From Anastatus disparis (taxonomy: Eukaryota > Arthropoda > Insecta > Hymenoptera > Eupelmidae): 64,000 nt of DNA. The notes under the pieces are model-generated. The model ran no database searches. It was given only the letters and a program-made list of their open reading frames with translations, and was not told the origin of the DNA. The number at the start of each line of letters is the position of its first letter. Position 1 is the stretch's first letter. Made by a program: the position numbers and the translations under genes. The DNA lies in NCBI GenBank assembly GCA_017163975.1, contig JAFFSR010000227.1:7492501-7556500 (forward strand). The letters are read 5' to 3'. Below, in pieces: positions 51,901 through 59,779 of the stretch.

Positions 51901-52738
51901 CAATGGTCAGAACAATGAATCTTGGGACTAGGAAAAGTCAAATAGAAAGTATTCAGCAAGTGAGAGGGAGTGTTGGAGCGAATCACTTGACAGAATAAAT
52001 ATCAAGGAAATCTTATCGCTTGAAGCGACACCTGCTCTCGAACAACTCGCACCGGCGGCACGCGTGCAGTCAGTCTAAGACAGATGTTGCTAGAGCTAAC
52101 ACGCTTCTTACGTTTCTTACCTGATTGCCTAGAGTGTATTTTTATAACGTAGAGTTTTATCTAGTTTGTTTATCTTATTTATTATAGATTAAATACAGCG
52201 TCAATCTAAATTACTTTACCTAACTTTTTATTTATTCAACCCACTAATAAATAAAATAATAAAAATAATCCTACAGTAATATCTAATTTTTTTTCTAGAT
52301 AGTCATTTATCTGATCTTACAAAAAATGAAGATCATAAAATAACAGCATTCACAGATTGTTTTAATCTTTTAATATGTGATTCAGCATATAAATTATGTC
52401 ATTTTAACAAATGTGAGAAATGTCCAGGAGTAGATAATTTACAACAAATTTTATTCAAAGTTTTTGAAGACAATAATATTAGTTCAAATAATCCTATTTC
52501 AACTTGTAAAAATTTATTCCAATGGCTGAGTACATCTGACAGAATGCCAAATATTAATTTTAAATATTCAACGCAAGAGGACTATAATAGAAATAAAAAA
52601 TTTTTGACAAAGAGGTATCAAAACAATAACCGTGTAAAAAATATTCAAGAGCAACATTGCCTAATTCCAACTAATGGTATTGTAACATCAAAATTATATT
52701 CAGAAGATAACGTATATACAAACACTGTTATTTTTTAA
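34770..52738 (+). CDS. spliced gene of the large TIR element, family not identified
   Basis: Proposed exons are 34770-34962, 35535-35900, 36048-36368 and 52299-52738. All joins keep phase 1 and sit at GT..AG borders, giving 439 residues. Exon 1 is Cys-bearing (RCCNPYKLKNH, then LCTECRKKAW), probably a zinc-binding head. Exon 3 carries the distinctive CVCLYHQNVKLM motif. Exon 4 has LLICDSAYKLCHFNKCEKCP, again zinc-like. I have seen similar CxCxxHQNVKLM proteins as uncharacterised repeated genes in invertebrates, which fits a transposon protein. The usual catalytic acidic residues cannot be assigned here, and the C-terminus may be truncated. Copia sits in intron 3, stretching it to about 15.9 kb. 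It could be a transposase or an accessory protein. Confidence 0.55.
36432..36736 (+). repeat. copia 5' LTR
   Basis: TG..CA-bounded, 305 bp. Differs from the 3' LTR at two positions that I can see (CTATCG versus CTCTCG, and GCCAAC versus GCTAAC), which indicates a recent insertion. It contains the promoter and polyadenylation functions expected of an LTR, but no confident TATA or R boundary could be assigned. Confidence 0.95.
36737..36753 (+). promoter_or_regulatory. copia primer-binding site
   Basis: GGTTATGGGC directly follows the 5' LTR. It is complementary to the anticodon-loop half of initiator methionine tRNA, the internal priming site also used by Drosophila copia. The match stops after about 10 bases. 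Confidence 0.7.
36754..37017 (+). other. copia leader with 35-bp poly-A run
   Basis: Untranslated leader between the primer site and the first gag ATG. Contains an uninterrupted A run at 36880-36914. No ORF. Confidence 0.6.
38639..38990. repeat. left end of EnSpm: TIR plus 48-bp tandem units
   Basis: After the TIR tip, at least six exact CAATATATTG palindromes and many one-off variants occur. From about 38,791 the motif is embedded in four tandem units of 48 bp (anchor GCCAATGTTTA at 38791, 38839, 38887 and 38935), which also explains the repetitive open frames on both strands here. Such subterminal arrays are binding sites for transposase in plant CACTA elements; the same role is inferred. 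Confidence 0.85.
39133..39494. mobile_element. 362-bp palindromic MITE (CCCTGGTA family) inside the EnSpm
   Basis: Ends CCCTGGTAGAAA and TTTCTACCAGGG, flanked by TA (39131-39132 and 39495-39496). Arms match through ACACTGTTAAAAA.TATTAAA and TTCATATTTTACATTAAATT blocks to the middle. Same terminal motif as the MITE at 3710. No coding capacity. Confidence 0.8.
39616..43125 (-). CDS. BEN-domain coiled-coil protein of the EnSpm
   Basis: Minus-strand exons 42978-43125, 40119-41341, 39794-40040 and 39616-39713 join at GT..AG sites with consistent phases (571 residues if read through). Exon 1 (MFVLVLWVDQKTKSVV...) resembles the N-terminal module found before BEN domains in insects. Exon 2 encodes a charged region and a long ER-rich coiled coil with 46-residue repeats. 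Exons 3-4 encode a BEN-like domain (PKELTRKLLKELVGIENLKG, IPSDIISAVE), a fold for DNA or chromatin contacts. Within exon 2 a one-base loss near 40,467 and a one-base gain at 40,383-40,388 offset each other, but the frame between them meets a TAA at 40446-40448, so this copy is broken unless one change is an assembly error. It may help the transposase or silence host defences; that is inference. Confidence 0.75.
40205..40730 (-). repeat. 138-bp tandem repeats in the BEN-gene coiled coil
   Basis: The anchor GAGGCCTCTCGTTCTAGA recurs at 40261, 40400, 40537 and 40675, spacings 139, 137 and 138 bp. Each unit encodes a 46-residue block (SEEREKQRLAEEERERERER). The 139 and 137 spacings mark the +1 and -1 indels. 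The leucine/serine-rich plus-strand open frames here are antisense shadows. Confidence 0.85.
41342..42977. repeat. intron of BEN gene filled with alternating inverted degenerate repeats
   Basis: Segments related to the 5' end of BEN exon 2 (41,210-41,400) recur as degenerate copies: same orientation at about 41,810-42,000 and 42,300-42,500, inverse at about 41,560-41,770, 42,110-42,230 and 42,650-42,820. Two more lie in the transposase intron: about 43,780-43,930 (same) and 44,090-44,270 (inverse). Shared blocks include a TTTATTAAAA.CTAATTAAAA.T core and an AAAGATGAAGAAA.TTT core. Confidence 0.65.
43306..47037 (+). CDS. EnSpm/CACTA-type transposase
   Basis: Exons 43306-43452, 43620-43725 and 44678-47037 join in phase at GT..AG sites to give 870 residues (868 from the second ATG at 43,312). 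Exon 3 starts with an acidic SSDDEEDEDDEDNDCENF tract. It then carries the conserved core of animal EnSpm transposases: CGTADLPAKALFLGMNQYNG followed by CQVCVQEGC, DVMHAVFEGVAKRLAELWF, and LHSLRHLPEVVRRLGPLW with FPLEDINGKIKS. The Asp of TADLPAK, the Asp of DVMHAVFEG and a Glu of the last block are candidate DDE residues. It would cut the element at its TIRs. No stop or frameshift is seen. The long leader seen before 44,678 in the same frame is intron. Confidence 0.88.
47290..47527. repeat. right end of EnSpm
   Basis: Inverse of the left end with only scattered differences over the outer 185 bp, ending in ..CGATTTTTGCGCGGG. It carries about two of the CAATATATTG-rich units. A short AT-rich 3' flank of the transposase gene precedes it. 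Confidence 0.85.
48204..48476 (+). pseudogene. copia protease, truncated
   Basis: Lies in the -1 frame relative to gag and overlaps its last 34 bases at a GAGAAAAAC stretch. That could be a frameshift site or a mutation, since most copia elements use one ORF. It has a Ser/Asn-rich linker, then FLIDFIADSGATEH, the aspartic-protease active site (DSGAT) typical of copia. Three codons later it hits TAA 48474-48476, inside the right arm of a perfect hairpin (48428-48481), so the protease body is separated from the downstream pol frame. Confidence 0.8.
48428..48481. repeat. perfect 25-bp hairpin on the protease active-site codons
   Basis: Left arm 48428-48452 and right arm 48457-48481 are exact inverse complements around a 4-base loop ACCG. 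The left arm encodes the DSGA part of the active site. The right arm creates the stop and shifts frame into pol. Confidence 0.9.
48481..51843 (+). CDS. copia integrase, reverse transcriptase and RNase H polyprotein
   Basis: Open for 1,120 codons without interruption. It begins in the protease tail with no own ATG, so it was part of a longer reading. Domains in order: GAG-pre-integrase/zinc region (HYRLGHAS near 49,093, then CQTC), integrase core with the D-D-E set (HADTMGP near 49,285, CDRGTEF near 49,487, GVAERFNRTLE near 49,590), an RPRK-type basic segment, reverse transcriptase (QLDIETAFLYGD near 50,606; YVDDILIAG near 50,870) and RNase H (FSDASLSD near 51,390, ALSTCQSEYVAMSE). All key residues are present. 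It makes cDNA and inserts it. This copy lacks a complete gag and protease upstream. Confidence 0.92.
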   Translation, partial: CNSKIYLDKLNKNVKTKIKCADKNSNFNTEGSGKIKIDIEKDRKAELKNTLYSENLSNNLLSLRKFVDNGLEIYLNNKVIEIYDPKIKENILTGEYKCPFWTIKLKINKDYNSDINEVTSFYNTRSKVYSQSENSNIENNVENKIILDNDKTDKQELNTDFLKTLSNRKTHTVDSVDNANVILNNNIVKQNNFDNKKLSEILLWHYRLGHASKSYLLELIKNNRIQLNKRELVEDSSIAKCQTCLEANSSKLSFSKTRTRATKPLQIIHADTMGPISPQSHPSGYRFILVIIDDYSRAALVYPMKTKTETPEHLESFIKSLRNLIGSEEKLSYLRCDRGTEFTGLETVTVLKKYGAELQLACPDTPQHNGVAERFNRTLESKIRVMMLDSGLPATYWDLAAKAAVYVYNRTPHKSVEMLAPLKMILKEKSLPLDQMKRFGCLAFVKIHRNTATKFSPQALKGFLVGYVDTGYVIIVPDHSNKLYESKHVRFVEDLTYKDVIKNIEKSEFNVNSLEMDCSNEQNELNVISDEPMLSPEGEPHQQPVVRKRGRPRKEATVLFFLNDDTETSVLENYDEVLSDIKYHALLAKIQGDPQSYREAVNSKESENWIQAIKNELEALKNKQVYVPTERLETYAENRKPNIISSRWVFKRKINELGEHKYKARLVTRGFQDRNTYDLRETYAPVSRIALIRAFLSIANKYRLKIMQLDIETAFLYGDLSEEIYMEIPEGIELSKDMRKKFVWKLNKSLYGLKISPKKWNDKFSEAIKELGFDSNDIDSCLFLKRSSNDFTIVILYVDDILIAGSNDKLLNETRDKLSEKFKVKDLGNPKEFLGIKITRDFNEQTIRLNQTKFISKMLHRFGFDKCTPTCTPMKQSDVSNLLRKNREENEYTEVATPNKQYREAVGSLLYLASSTRPDISYAVNVLSRHQVNPTKYDWEMVTRVFRYLSETRHYELIFRNTSNDMEAFSDASLSDCKNSLTTCGYVIRLFGNAVSWRTHKQPSVALSTCQSEYVAMSETCQEIMSMHNSIKLMINRDLFPITLYCDNMSAISCAKVNGGNRLRHMVERRENYVKECVTRKHINIEWIKSKEQLADIFTKALTTQLHDKLTYEILNMNIM
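51960..51970 (+). promoter_or_regulatory. copia polypurine tract
   Basis: GTGAGAGGGAG abuts the 3' LTR and fits the plus-strand primer site. Confidence 0.8.
51971..52275 (+). repeat. copia 3' LTR
   Basis: 305 bp, two visible differences from the 5' LTR; followed by the GTAAT target duplication. Confidence 0.95.
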
Positions 52739-52809
52739 ATTTTTTATTTTACAAAGCTAAATTTCATATGCTAATAGAATAGTGATACTATTATAACAGT
52801 ATTTCCTCC

Positions 52810-54088
52810 TCACTTCTAGTGTTGAAATTTGTAATAATATGATGACTTAACCTTTCAATAGTATAATTTAACATTAGAAAATGAAATGATTAATATAAAA
52901 CAAATTAGATATTGATATTCTTAATTGTAAAAACAATCCTATTTTTTATTTTTGAATTCAGTTCTCGATATTCATATTTTGTTTCAATGAATTATAGTTA
53001 AAAATTTAAATGTGAAATACTTGAATATTAATGGATAAAAGCCTTTTTCAATTTTGTAATTTATGATAAATAAATTTTATATGTAGTAAATCTTATATTT
53101 TTGATTTTTATTTTAACTACATCATACAAATTCCAAAGATTTTATTAAAAATTCTTGTTTGCAATTAAATTTGACTAAAATCTTCCTTCAGCCTCAGCTT
53201 TTTTCAATTAAAAAATAAATTCTTATATATAATTTAAAAGTTATAAAGCTGAGGAGCTTGTTCGCTTTCTTTTTATAAGTTTCTGTTGTATATTTTTAAC
53301 TTGATGGTTTAATTTATTGTAAGATCACAATTTAAATTAATTTTTTTATTCAATATTAATTAAATAGCAGTTTAGAATGCAACTGTGAAATTATTTAATA
53401 ATTCTTTAATCAGTGTGCTTTGATTTTAAATTTATATGTGGTTACGATTGATTATGCAAATGTTGACTTATTAATTTAACTTTATTCTACACTAATTTAG
53501 ACTCAAATTATTAAAATATAATAACATTTTTAAATATAATAATGATATTAAAATAATTAAAAATTATCAAGAGTGTCGAAAGCAAATTAACAATAAAAAT
53601 TTTGAATATCATTGAAAACATCATTTTTGGTAAAATTAAAAGTTTCTTAGCTGCTTACAGAGTCATTTTCCCATATGGGAAAAAATTTCAGTCAAAGATC
53701 ATATACAAGCAAACATTTTAGTGCCAAATGAGTGAAATCAACCTGGGCGAACTCGAGTGATTGAAAATCACATCAAAATATATAATGGACCAATCAGAAG
53801 ATGGCAACTTTGGGATTGGAAAAAATTTGTGTAGTTTCTACACATAATTTCCAAAAAAAATGTCTTTATACATTTTTTTCTAAAACACTTAGTTTTTAAA
53901 TAAAAAAATATTAAAGATGATAATTTCACAAAAAAATTGAGAAAATCCCAAAATTCAATGATCTCTAGCTCTTGATCTCTTTGACCTAGAGCTCTAAAAA
54001 TTTTTTTGAGTATTTTGGGTATCAAATAGAACATCTTCTCAGATTTTTAGCGATTTTTATTTTTTGACCAGGTGAGTTGACATGCCCC
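52810..54088 (-). repeat. right terminal inverted repeat of the large element
   Basis: Inverse of 32992-34511 without the 229-bp insertion, so it keeps the empty TATC site near 53,035. It ends GACATGCCCC and is followed by a short (AT)n. One side of the tip lacks 5 bp found on the left. Confidence 0.9.
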
Positions 54089-54337
54089 ATATATATATAT
54101 ATGAAGGGTAATAGCTTTGCTTTTTCAATTCGCGGAATTTGAATAACAGAACGTAACGGCTAACATCAACATGGCGGTAATTTTATACTGGTTTGAACTG
54201 GAATAGGAACACTACGTTTGAAATTCTATTTATTTAAATTATTTGTTAAGATAAGATTATTAATATAGATGGCACTGTATTCTAATCGAAGTAAACGGCC
54301 CATGAGAGTTTAGTCAGTTGCAAGTCTGTTGCGAACA
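54089..54337. other. spacer and putative promoter of the RecQ-like gene
   Basis: (AT)n remnant up to 54,102, then non-coding sequence. No clear TATA element assigned. Confidence 0.4.
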
Positions 54338-56518
54338 ATGGAGGATTTACGTGATATCTTGATACGTAAAGAAGAATTTCGTTTAAATCAAGCAGAGATA
54401 ATCAGTGCAAATTTAAGTAATCAGAATGTTTTTGTAGTTAAAAGTACTGGTTATGGGAAAAGCCTAACCTTTCAATTAGCTGCATACAAGTGTAACGGAG
54501 TGTATTTAGTTATATCGCCACTGAATTCTTTAATTACAGAACAATTTGCTTATTTAAAAAAATTAAAAGTAAAAGTATTATTAGTTATTATTATTTTGTA
54601 TAAATAGTTTTAATTTTTCTATTTATTGTGTAGATTTCTGTGTTAAAAATTATCAATCGAGTTGGCATTAAATTTGAAAAGTGTTTGCAATCTTTGATTG
54701 ATAAGCCCGAGCAAATCAATAAATATAAATTGATTTATGTCTCGCCTGAAAAAGTATGCAATTTGGATATCGTTAAAAACTTGTTATGTAAGTTGTACAC
54801 AAAGAAAATATTACATAGAATAATCATTGACGAATGCCACGTAATGATCTTATGGGGCTTATCGTTCCGATACACATGTTTAGAAGTTATGGAAGTTATT
54901 GTACGAGAATTGGAGATATATACCCCCTGGACTTTTTATTCCGCCACCTTCAACTATATTGATATCCATTTTATTAAGGACATTTTAAATAATAGAAATA
55001 ATTTTCTCGATTATATTAGTAAGTATTTTTTACAAATAAAAGTATTGTAAACTTATATTATTTGAAACGTTTTTATACATTATTTTATTTATAACAATTT
55101 TTTTTATATTATACATTAACAAGTTGATCATATTTTAAATATTCATTTTATAATATGTTTTAAATAATCCGTGATCTATAATTTATACAATATATATTAC
55201 GCGTAGTTCAAATTTTAATAAATTAATAACTGAACAACTAGTATTCGTGAGATTTCTATACCTTTTATATTAAAACTTGATGCAATTGTTTTATTAATAT
55301 TATTTGTAATTTAAACAATATTATATTGTGCAATAGCAATATCTATAATTAATCCTTTTTCTGCAATTTTTAAAGGTATGCAACCTCGATATAATCTCAA
55401 GTATTTCATTATAAACATGGACAAATTTATTTCAATTGTCGATAAAAGACAGGGAATTATAGATTATCTAACCCAGTTAATACTTACAAATCCTTTTGAC
55501 AACAGGGAAGAAGAGCTTCAAGTCATGATAAATTCATTAGACAATTTCACTTATGATGAAAATTATAATAATAGATACAATTTTGTCCTTGCATTAATGC
55601 AAACTATTTTGAAACAAATTATTTTACATTTACAATCAGGGGGGGGGTGTAACATATACAATGCAGTAATTGAGTTTCTTATAATTTATTAGTTATCAGC
55701 ATTTTAATGACAATAACATTGTTATTTCAGTAGGATAGTTGATCAATGTTGATTGATATATATATAATACGTTGTCATTATATTTTTTATTATATTTTAT
55801 TTTTATTTAATATTGTAAATATAATTATTAAACTGTTAATATGTTTTGCATTTGTAATTGATTAGTTAGTAATATTATTATTTTGTGTATAGTTTATTAG
55901 AAGAAGTGTTATTGTTTATTAATCATTATTTTCTATTTATAGATTACTTTAAATGAGTATTATAAAATTATATTAAAATTATTTATAAATATATTGACAT
56001 ATGTTTTATTTTTATTTATGTTTAGGTTAAAGAACATCATAACTTCGTCGAAGGAACCCCAAGCAGTTATGGATATCGAGCATGTTCGGCGGCAGAGAGA
56101 ATTGTATAATTTAAATTTGTTTCTTCTTGATAATCGTCATTGTCGGCATGATATGGCCAACAATCATTTCAAGTTAAATAATGAATCCGAGCGATGTGCG
56201 AATAGTTGCGATAATTGCATATGGGGTGGTATAGGTCTTCAGGATGCAGTAACTATCGATGTTGGAAATGCCATTGATTGCATTATCCGCAATTATCTGT
56301 ATTTAAAAGATAAACTGCATTGTGACAAAATTTCTTTGCAGTTATTGTATTATATGTGCCTCGGTAAATATTGCAACAATGAAGTAGATATCTACAATAC
56401 GATCATTCGTTATCCCGGATTTGGCAATCTCCTACACTATAATGAACATGTCTTTAGTTATATTTTTGAATTCCTAATTAATGAATTGTGTATATTTAAA
56501 ACGTATATAGAAAAGTAA
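54338..56518 (+). pseudogene. RecQ-family helicase relic lacking the second helicase lobe
   Basis: Exons 54338-54568, 54634-55018 and 55376-about 55,690 join in phase. A last exon starts near 56,026 and ends at 56,518. Exon 1 has a RecQ-type FRLNQAEII head, the Walker A STGYGKS (residues 36-42) and VISPLNSLITEQ (58-69). Exon 2 has YVSPEK, the DECH box (143-146) with the RecQ-like aromatic loop MILWGLSFR, and FYSAT. The last exon matches the RecQ zinc-binding region (RHCRHDMANNHF..CANSCDNC), then an RQC-like winged-helix stretch. Motifs IV-VI of the second lobe are absent between 55,450 and 56,026, where only an unrelated-looking frame with a GGGGGGG run is found. The enzyme should unwind DNA 3' to 5', but this copy cannot. 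RecQ, not Pif1 or Rep helicase, is the best fit. Confidence 0.75.
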
Positions 56519-56522
56519 TGGA

Positions 56523-58202
56523 ATGTCAATTTTTGAACCTTGCGTGTTCGTCGTTTATTACGATCAACTTTACGACGAGGGTATCGGGCGTATGTATATC
56601 CAGTTGGACTACGAAATTTATAACCAATTACTAGCAGACAACAACATGAATAACTTGAAAATCAATAACGTTTGTAAGTATGGATTATTTTTCTTTATTT
56701 AAATTATTTGTTTAATTAATTTATTTATATTTCAGGTACTTCCTTCATTATCAAAAACAGTAGTTTGACCGGTTATATTACTGCCCTTATCAAAAAGTGT
56801 CTAAAAGTAATTTTATTAAGAATTGCTGTTATAGTAAATGTCAAGTATTATCAATTGAGAGAAATATATATAACAACAAAATTAATGAAAAAAATAAAAA
56901 CGATTTCAAATAAGGAATCATTATTATTATGTCTGCCAGAGCACGATCTAACTTTTGAAGGACGGTCCGAAGAATTTATCACTGAATTGCTTCTGGCTTG
57001 TATTTGTTACTATAACAAATTATATCCATTAGTGTATGGTTATAAAATTTTGTACAATCCCATGATTTCAGTCGAGCAAAACTTCGTATATAGTGCTAAT
57101 TGTAAACTTTTATTCAATAGATTGTATAATCTTCAATCTCACAAGGAAAATCTGCCCTTTATAATTGAGCAATGTCGTGATTTTAACAACGATAATTTCC
57201 TCGGATATTTTTACGAAATCGATTTAGATGTCGAGGAACAAGAGATATTCGATAATTCTCAATTAATTTTTGATTCCGACGCAGAAGGAGAAGAAATTAT
57301 TGTTGATAGTACCCAATTGTCTAGTGAATCCATTGATTTTTCGGATTCAGAAGCATCCGATGATGAATGGATTTGTCATGAAATGTGTTATGTTGGAGAT
57401 GCCATTGATTATCGTTTCGACAATGCAGCAATTGCGGATAAACGTAGTATTCTGGACAAATCAATTGTAGTTAAACATAAATGGCTTGATAAAATCAAAA
57501 GCATTAATGCTTGTATTCCTACCGACAGCAAGCTCAATTGTAAAGTCGAGCAAGAATTTTCTAATAAAACAGTGGAATCGGAATTATTGGTGTCACCAGT
57601 GGGTGCTATTAAATCCGAAATAAAAGTAGAGACTAGTGAAGATGGAATTGAGTATAACAAATACAATGATGAACTTTTGTGTACATATGTGAAAAAGAAA
57701 GAGATCAGTCAAAATAAAATTGAAGTTGAAAAATTAATCGTTGCTAGAATAGATTATCTGTTTCAGAATTTTCTTAAAGAAAATCCACTTTTAGTGAATC
57801 ATATTAAAGAGAAAATTGAAACTCGACTAAATCACACCAACAGATCAACTACTTTAGAACAGGAGTTTACTATTAAAGCATTTTTATCTATTGGTGGATT
57901 TAGTTCACTCTCCATGTGTTTTTCCATAAAGGACCATGTTGCAGTTCTTTTAGTAAGTACAATTAAATCAATTATCAATTTTTTAAAATTTGCAAAATAG
58001 GTAATAAATCATTTATTTTCAGAGTAAATTCTTAAACAGAGATATATCTAGGATAACCAGCCTTTTGACATCAAGAATAGCCGGCTATAATAAACAGAAA
58101 TTAAAGGTTCACCACTTGAACGATACGGAGATATCAATCATTAAATCATTTGTTTGTGACCTTTTAAAGGTTCAACGGAAAGATAGTCGGAGAAAGTCTT
58201 GA
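56523..58202 (+). CDS. unidentified 515-residue protein between RecQ and primase genes
   Basis: Exons 56523-56673, 56736-57952 and 58023-58202 join at GT..AG sites in phase and leave an uninterrupted frame from ATG to TGA. It starts 5 bases after the RecQ-like stop. The N-terminal part is compact and aromatic (MSIFEPCVFVVYYDQLYDEG). The middle has CLPEHDLTFEGRSEEF. There is a long acidic tract (SDSEASDDEWICHEMC) near 57,350. The C-terminus is helical and basic (KVHHLNDTEISIIKSFVCDL, KVQRKDSRRKS). No signal peptide is evident; one hydrophobic run near 56,810 may be an unspliced stretch. I do not recognise the family. Being intact between two decayed replication genes, it may be the element's most conserved specific protein, for example a DNA-binding or recombination factor; that is inference. 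Confidence 0.6.
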
Positions 58203-59779
58203 TGATGAAGAGAAATAATTAATAACACATTATTAAACATATGCGTAATATATAAATAAATTGTAATACGCTCAATTTTAAAATTGCATATTCTTATGTT
58301 TATATTTATTATCTCTATTAACTGTCAATTAAAACAGTGAACATATATTTGATTCTACTAAGTTCATTTTGTGGAAATTGTCCAAGTTCTGGTCATTGGA
58401 TATTTAATATAATTGTTTTGTAGATTTTAATAAAATTTAATATAGATTTTTATATAATTTAAATATCAATATTTGTTAAATTGTTACATAAGTTATGCCT
58501 TGATAAAGTTATAATATGTTCGATTTTTCATCGCTTTCAAGTTATTTTTGGTTATGAGCAATTTGTAAATGGTTATATATCAATACATATTAATACAATC
58601 AATTTGTAGATTGCATATTGTTTAATTCTAGATAATCGATTGGTAGATTGTTTATAGTTCAGTCTTAAATATCAATACTTATTAAATTGTTATTTTTGAA
58701 TTAATTATAACGTGAATAATTTGTAAAGCGTGCTCAAGTCATTTTCGCGTTTGAACTAGTAAGTCATAATATATGAATAAATTATAATATGAACGATTTG
58801 TAGATTGCATATTCTGTATTTTTAAATTTATTATTCCTTTGTAAACCGTCAATTAAATGAGTGTACGTATATTCGATGGAGCAAGTTCAATTCTTGGATA
58901 TCGTTCAAGTTTTGGTCATTGAAGATTGAAGATAATCGATTCGTAGATTTTAATAAAACTTAATATATATTAAGTTTTAATTACATTTTAAATATCAACG
59001 TCGTTAAATTGTTGCTTGAGTTATAACTTGATTAAGTTATAATATGTTTGATATTTCAAGTGCTTCAAGTCAATTTTAGTTATTAGCAATTTGTAAATGG
59101 TTATATACTAATAAATTTTAACACGATCAATTGTAGATTGTATATGTATGAATTTTATGGCCATTATGTTTTTGTAAACCGTAATTGAAACAGTGTTATT
59201 TTACTAGTTTGATCAGTCGGGTATATAATATTTATGGAAAAAACTCAACTATAAATCACATCGATAACAAGGTAATCAATTTTCACTTCTGTGTTTAATA
59301 AACCAGTCCCCGCTCCTCGTTGATTTCGGAACTTGGGCAATCGTATTATTTCAAAAGTCTGGAGAAGAGCCCCGTTTCACCTACCAATGATATTATATCT
59401 GTAAAAATCGTTAAATGAATGGAATTCGAAAGCCCACACTCTCGGTTATTTTCTAACAGGTTCGATTTCTAAGTTGTGCAAATGCCAAGTAAAAAGTTAC
59501 TTTCCTACGGGGTATTAGAACTTAAATACAAAGTTTCGGATCAATGAATATTAAGATCGATTTTTTAAACTATATGTAATATAATCAATTTGTATATTTT
59601 TATACCTAATCTTCATAATTCAAAAGTTATATAATTGTTGTTTATGCCTAAATTATGATAAAATTGATTTTCTATTTGATCTTTTCTAAATTGACAATTC
59701 AACATATTAACGCTATGTTATTTAAAATCAAGTTTTTCACGGTCGATTTCGTGTTTGCGATTGTAACGCCATCTGGATT
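58203..59779. repeat. AT-rich spacer with a 527-bp degenerate tandem duplication
   Basis: Blocks recur at an offset of about 527 bp: AAGTT.TGGTCATTG (58,379 and 58,906), AGCAATTTGTAAATGGTTATA (58,557 and 59,084), and AAC.GTCAATTAAA (58,320 and 58,847), with a partial third unit from about 59,130. No coding exon. About 59,280-59,560 is more complex single-copy sequence of unknown nature. Confidence 0.6.

Larger units (their letters stand above)
36432..52275 (+). mobile_element. copia (Ty1/copia) LTR retrotransposon, interrupted by an EnSpm
   Basis: Both LTRs are 305 bp, begin TGTTGG and end CCTACA, and the insertion is flanked by the 5-bp duplication GTAAT (36427-36431 and 52276-52280). Internal order is tRNA primer site, spliced gag with two zinc knuckles, protease, integrase, reverse transcriptase and RNase H; integrase before RT marks the copia superfamily. 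The polypurine tract GTGAGAGGGAG precedes the 3' LTR. Without the 8.9-kb EnSpm in gag the element is about 6.95 kb, long for copia because of an extended gag N-terminal part and leader. It is disabled by the EnSpm, a gag/protease frame break and a hairpin at the protease. Confidence 0.93.
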
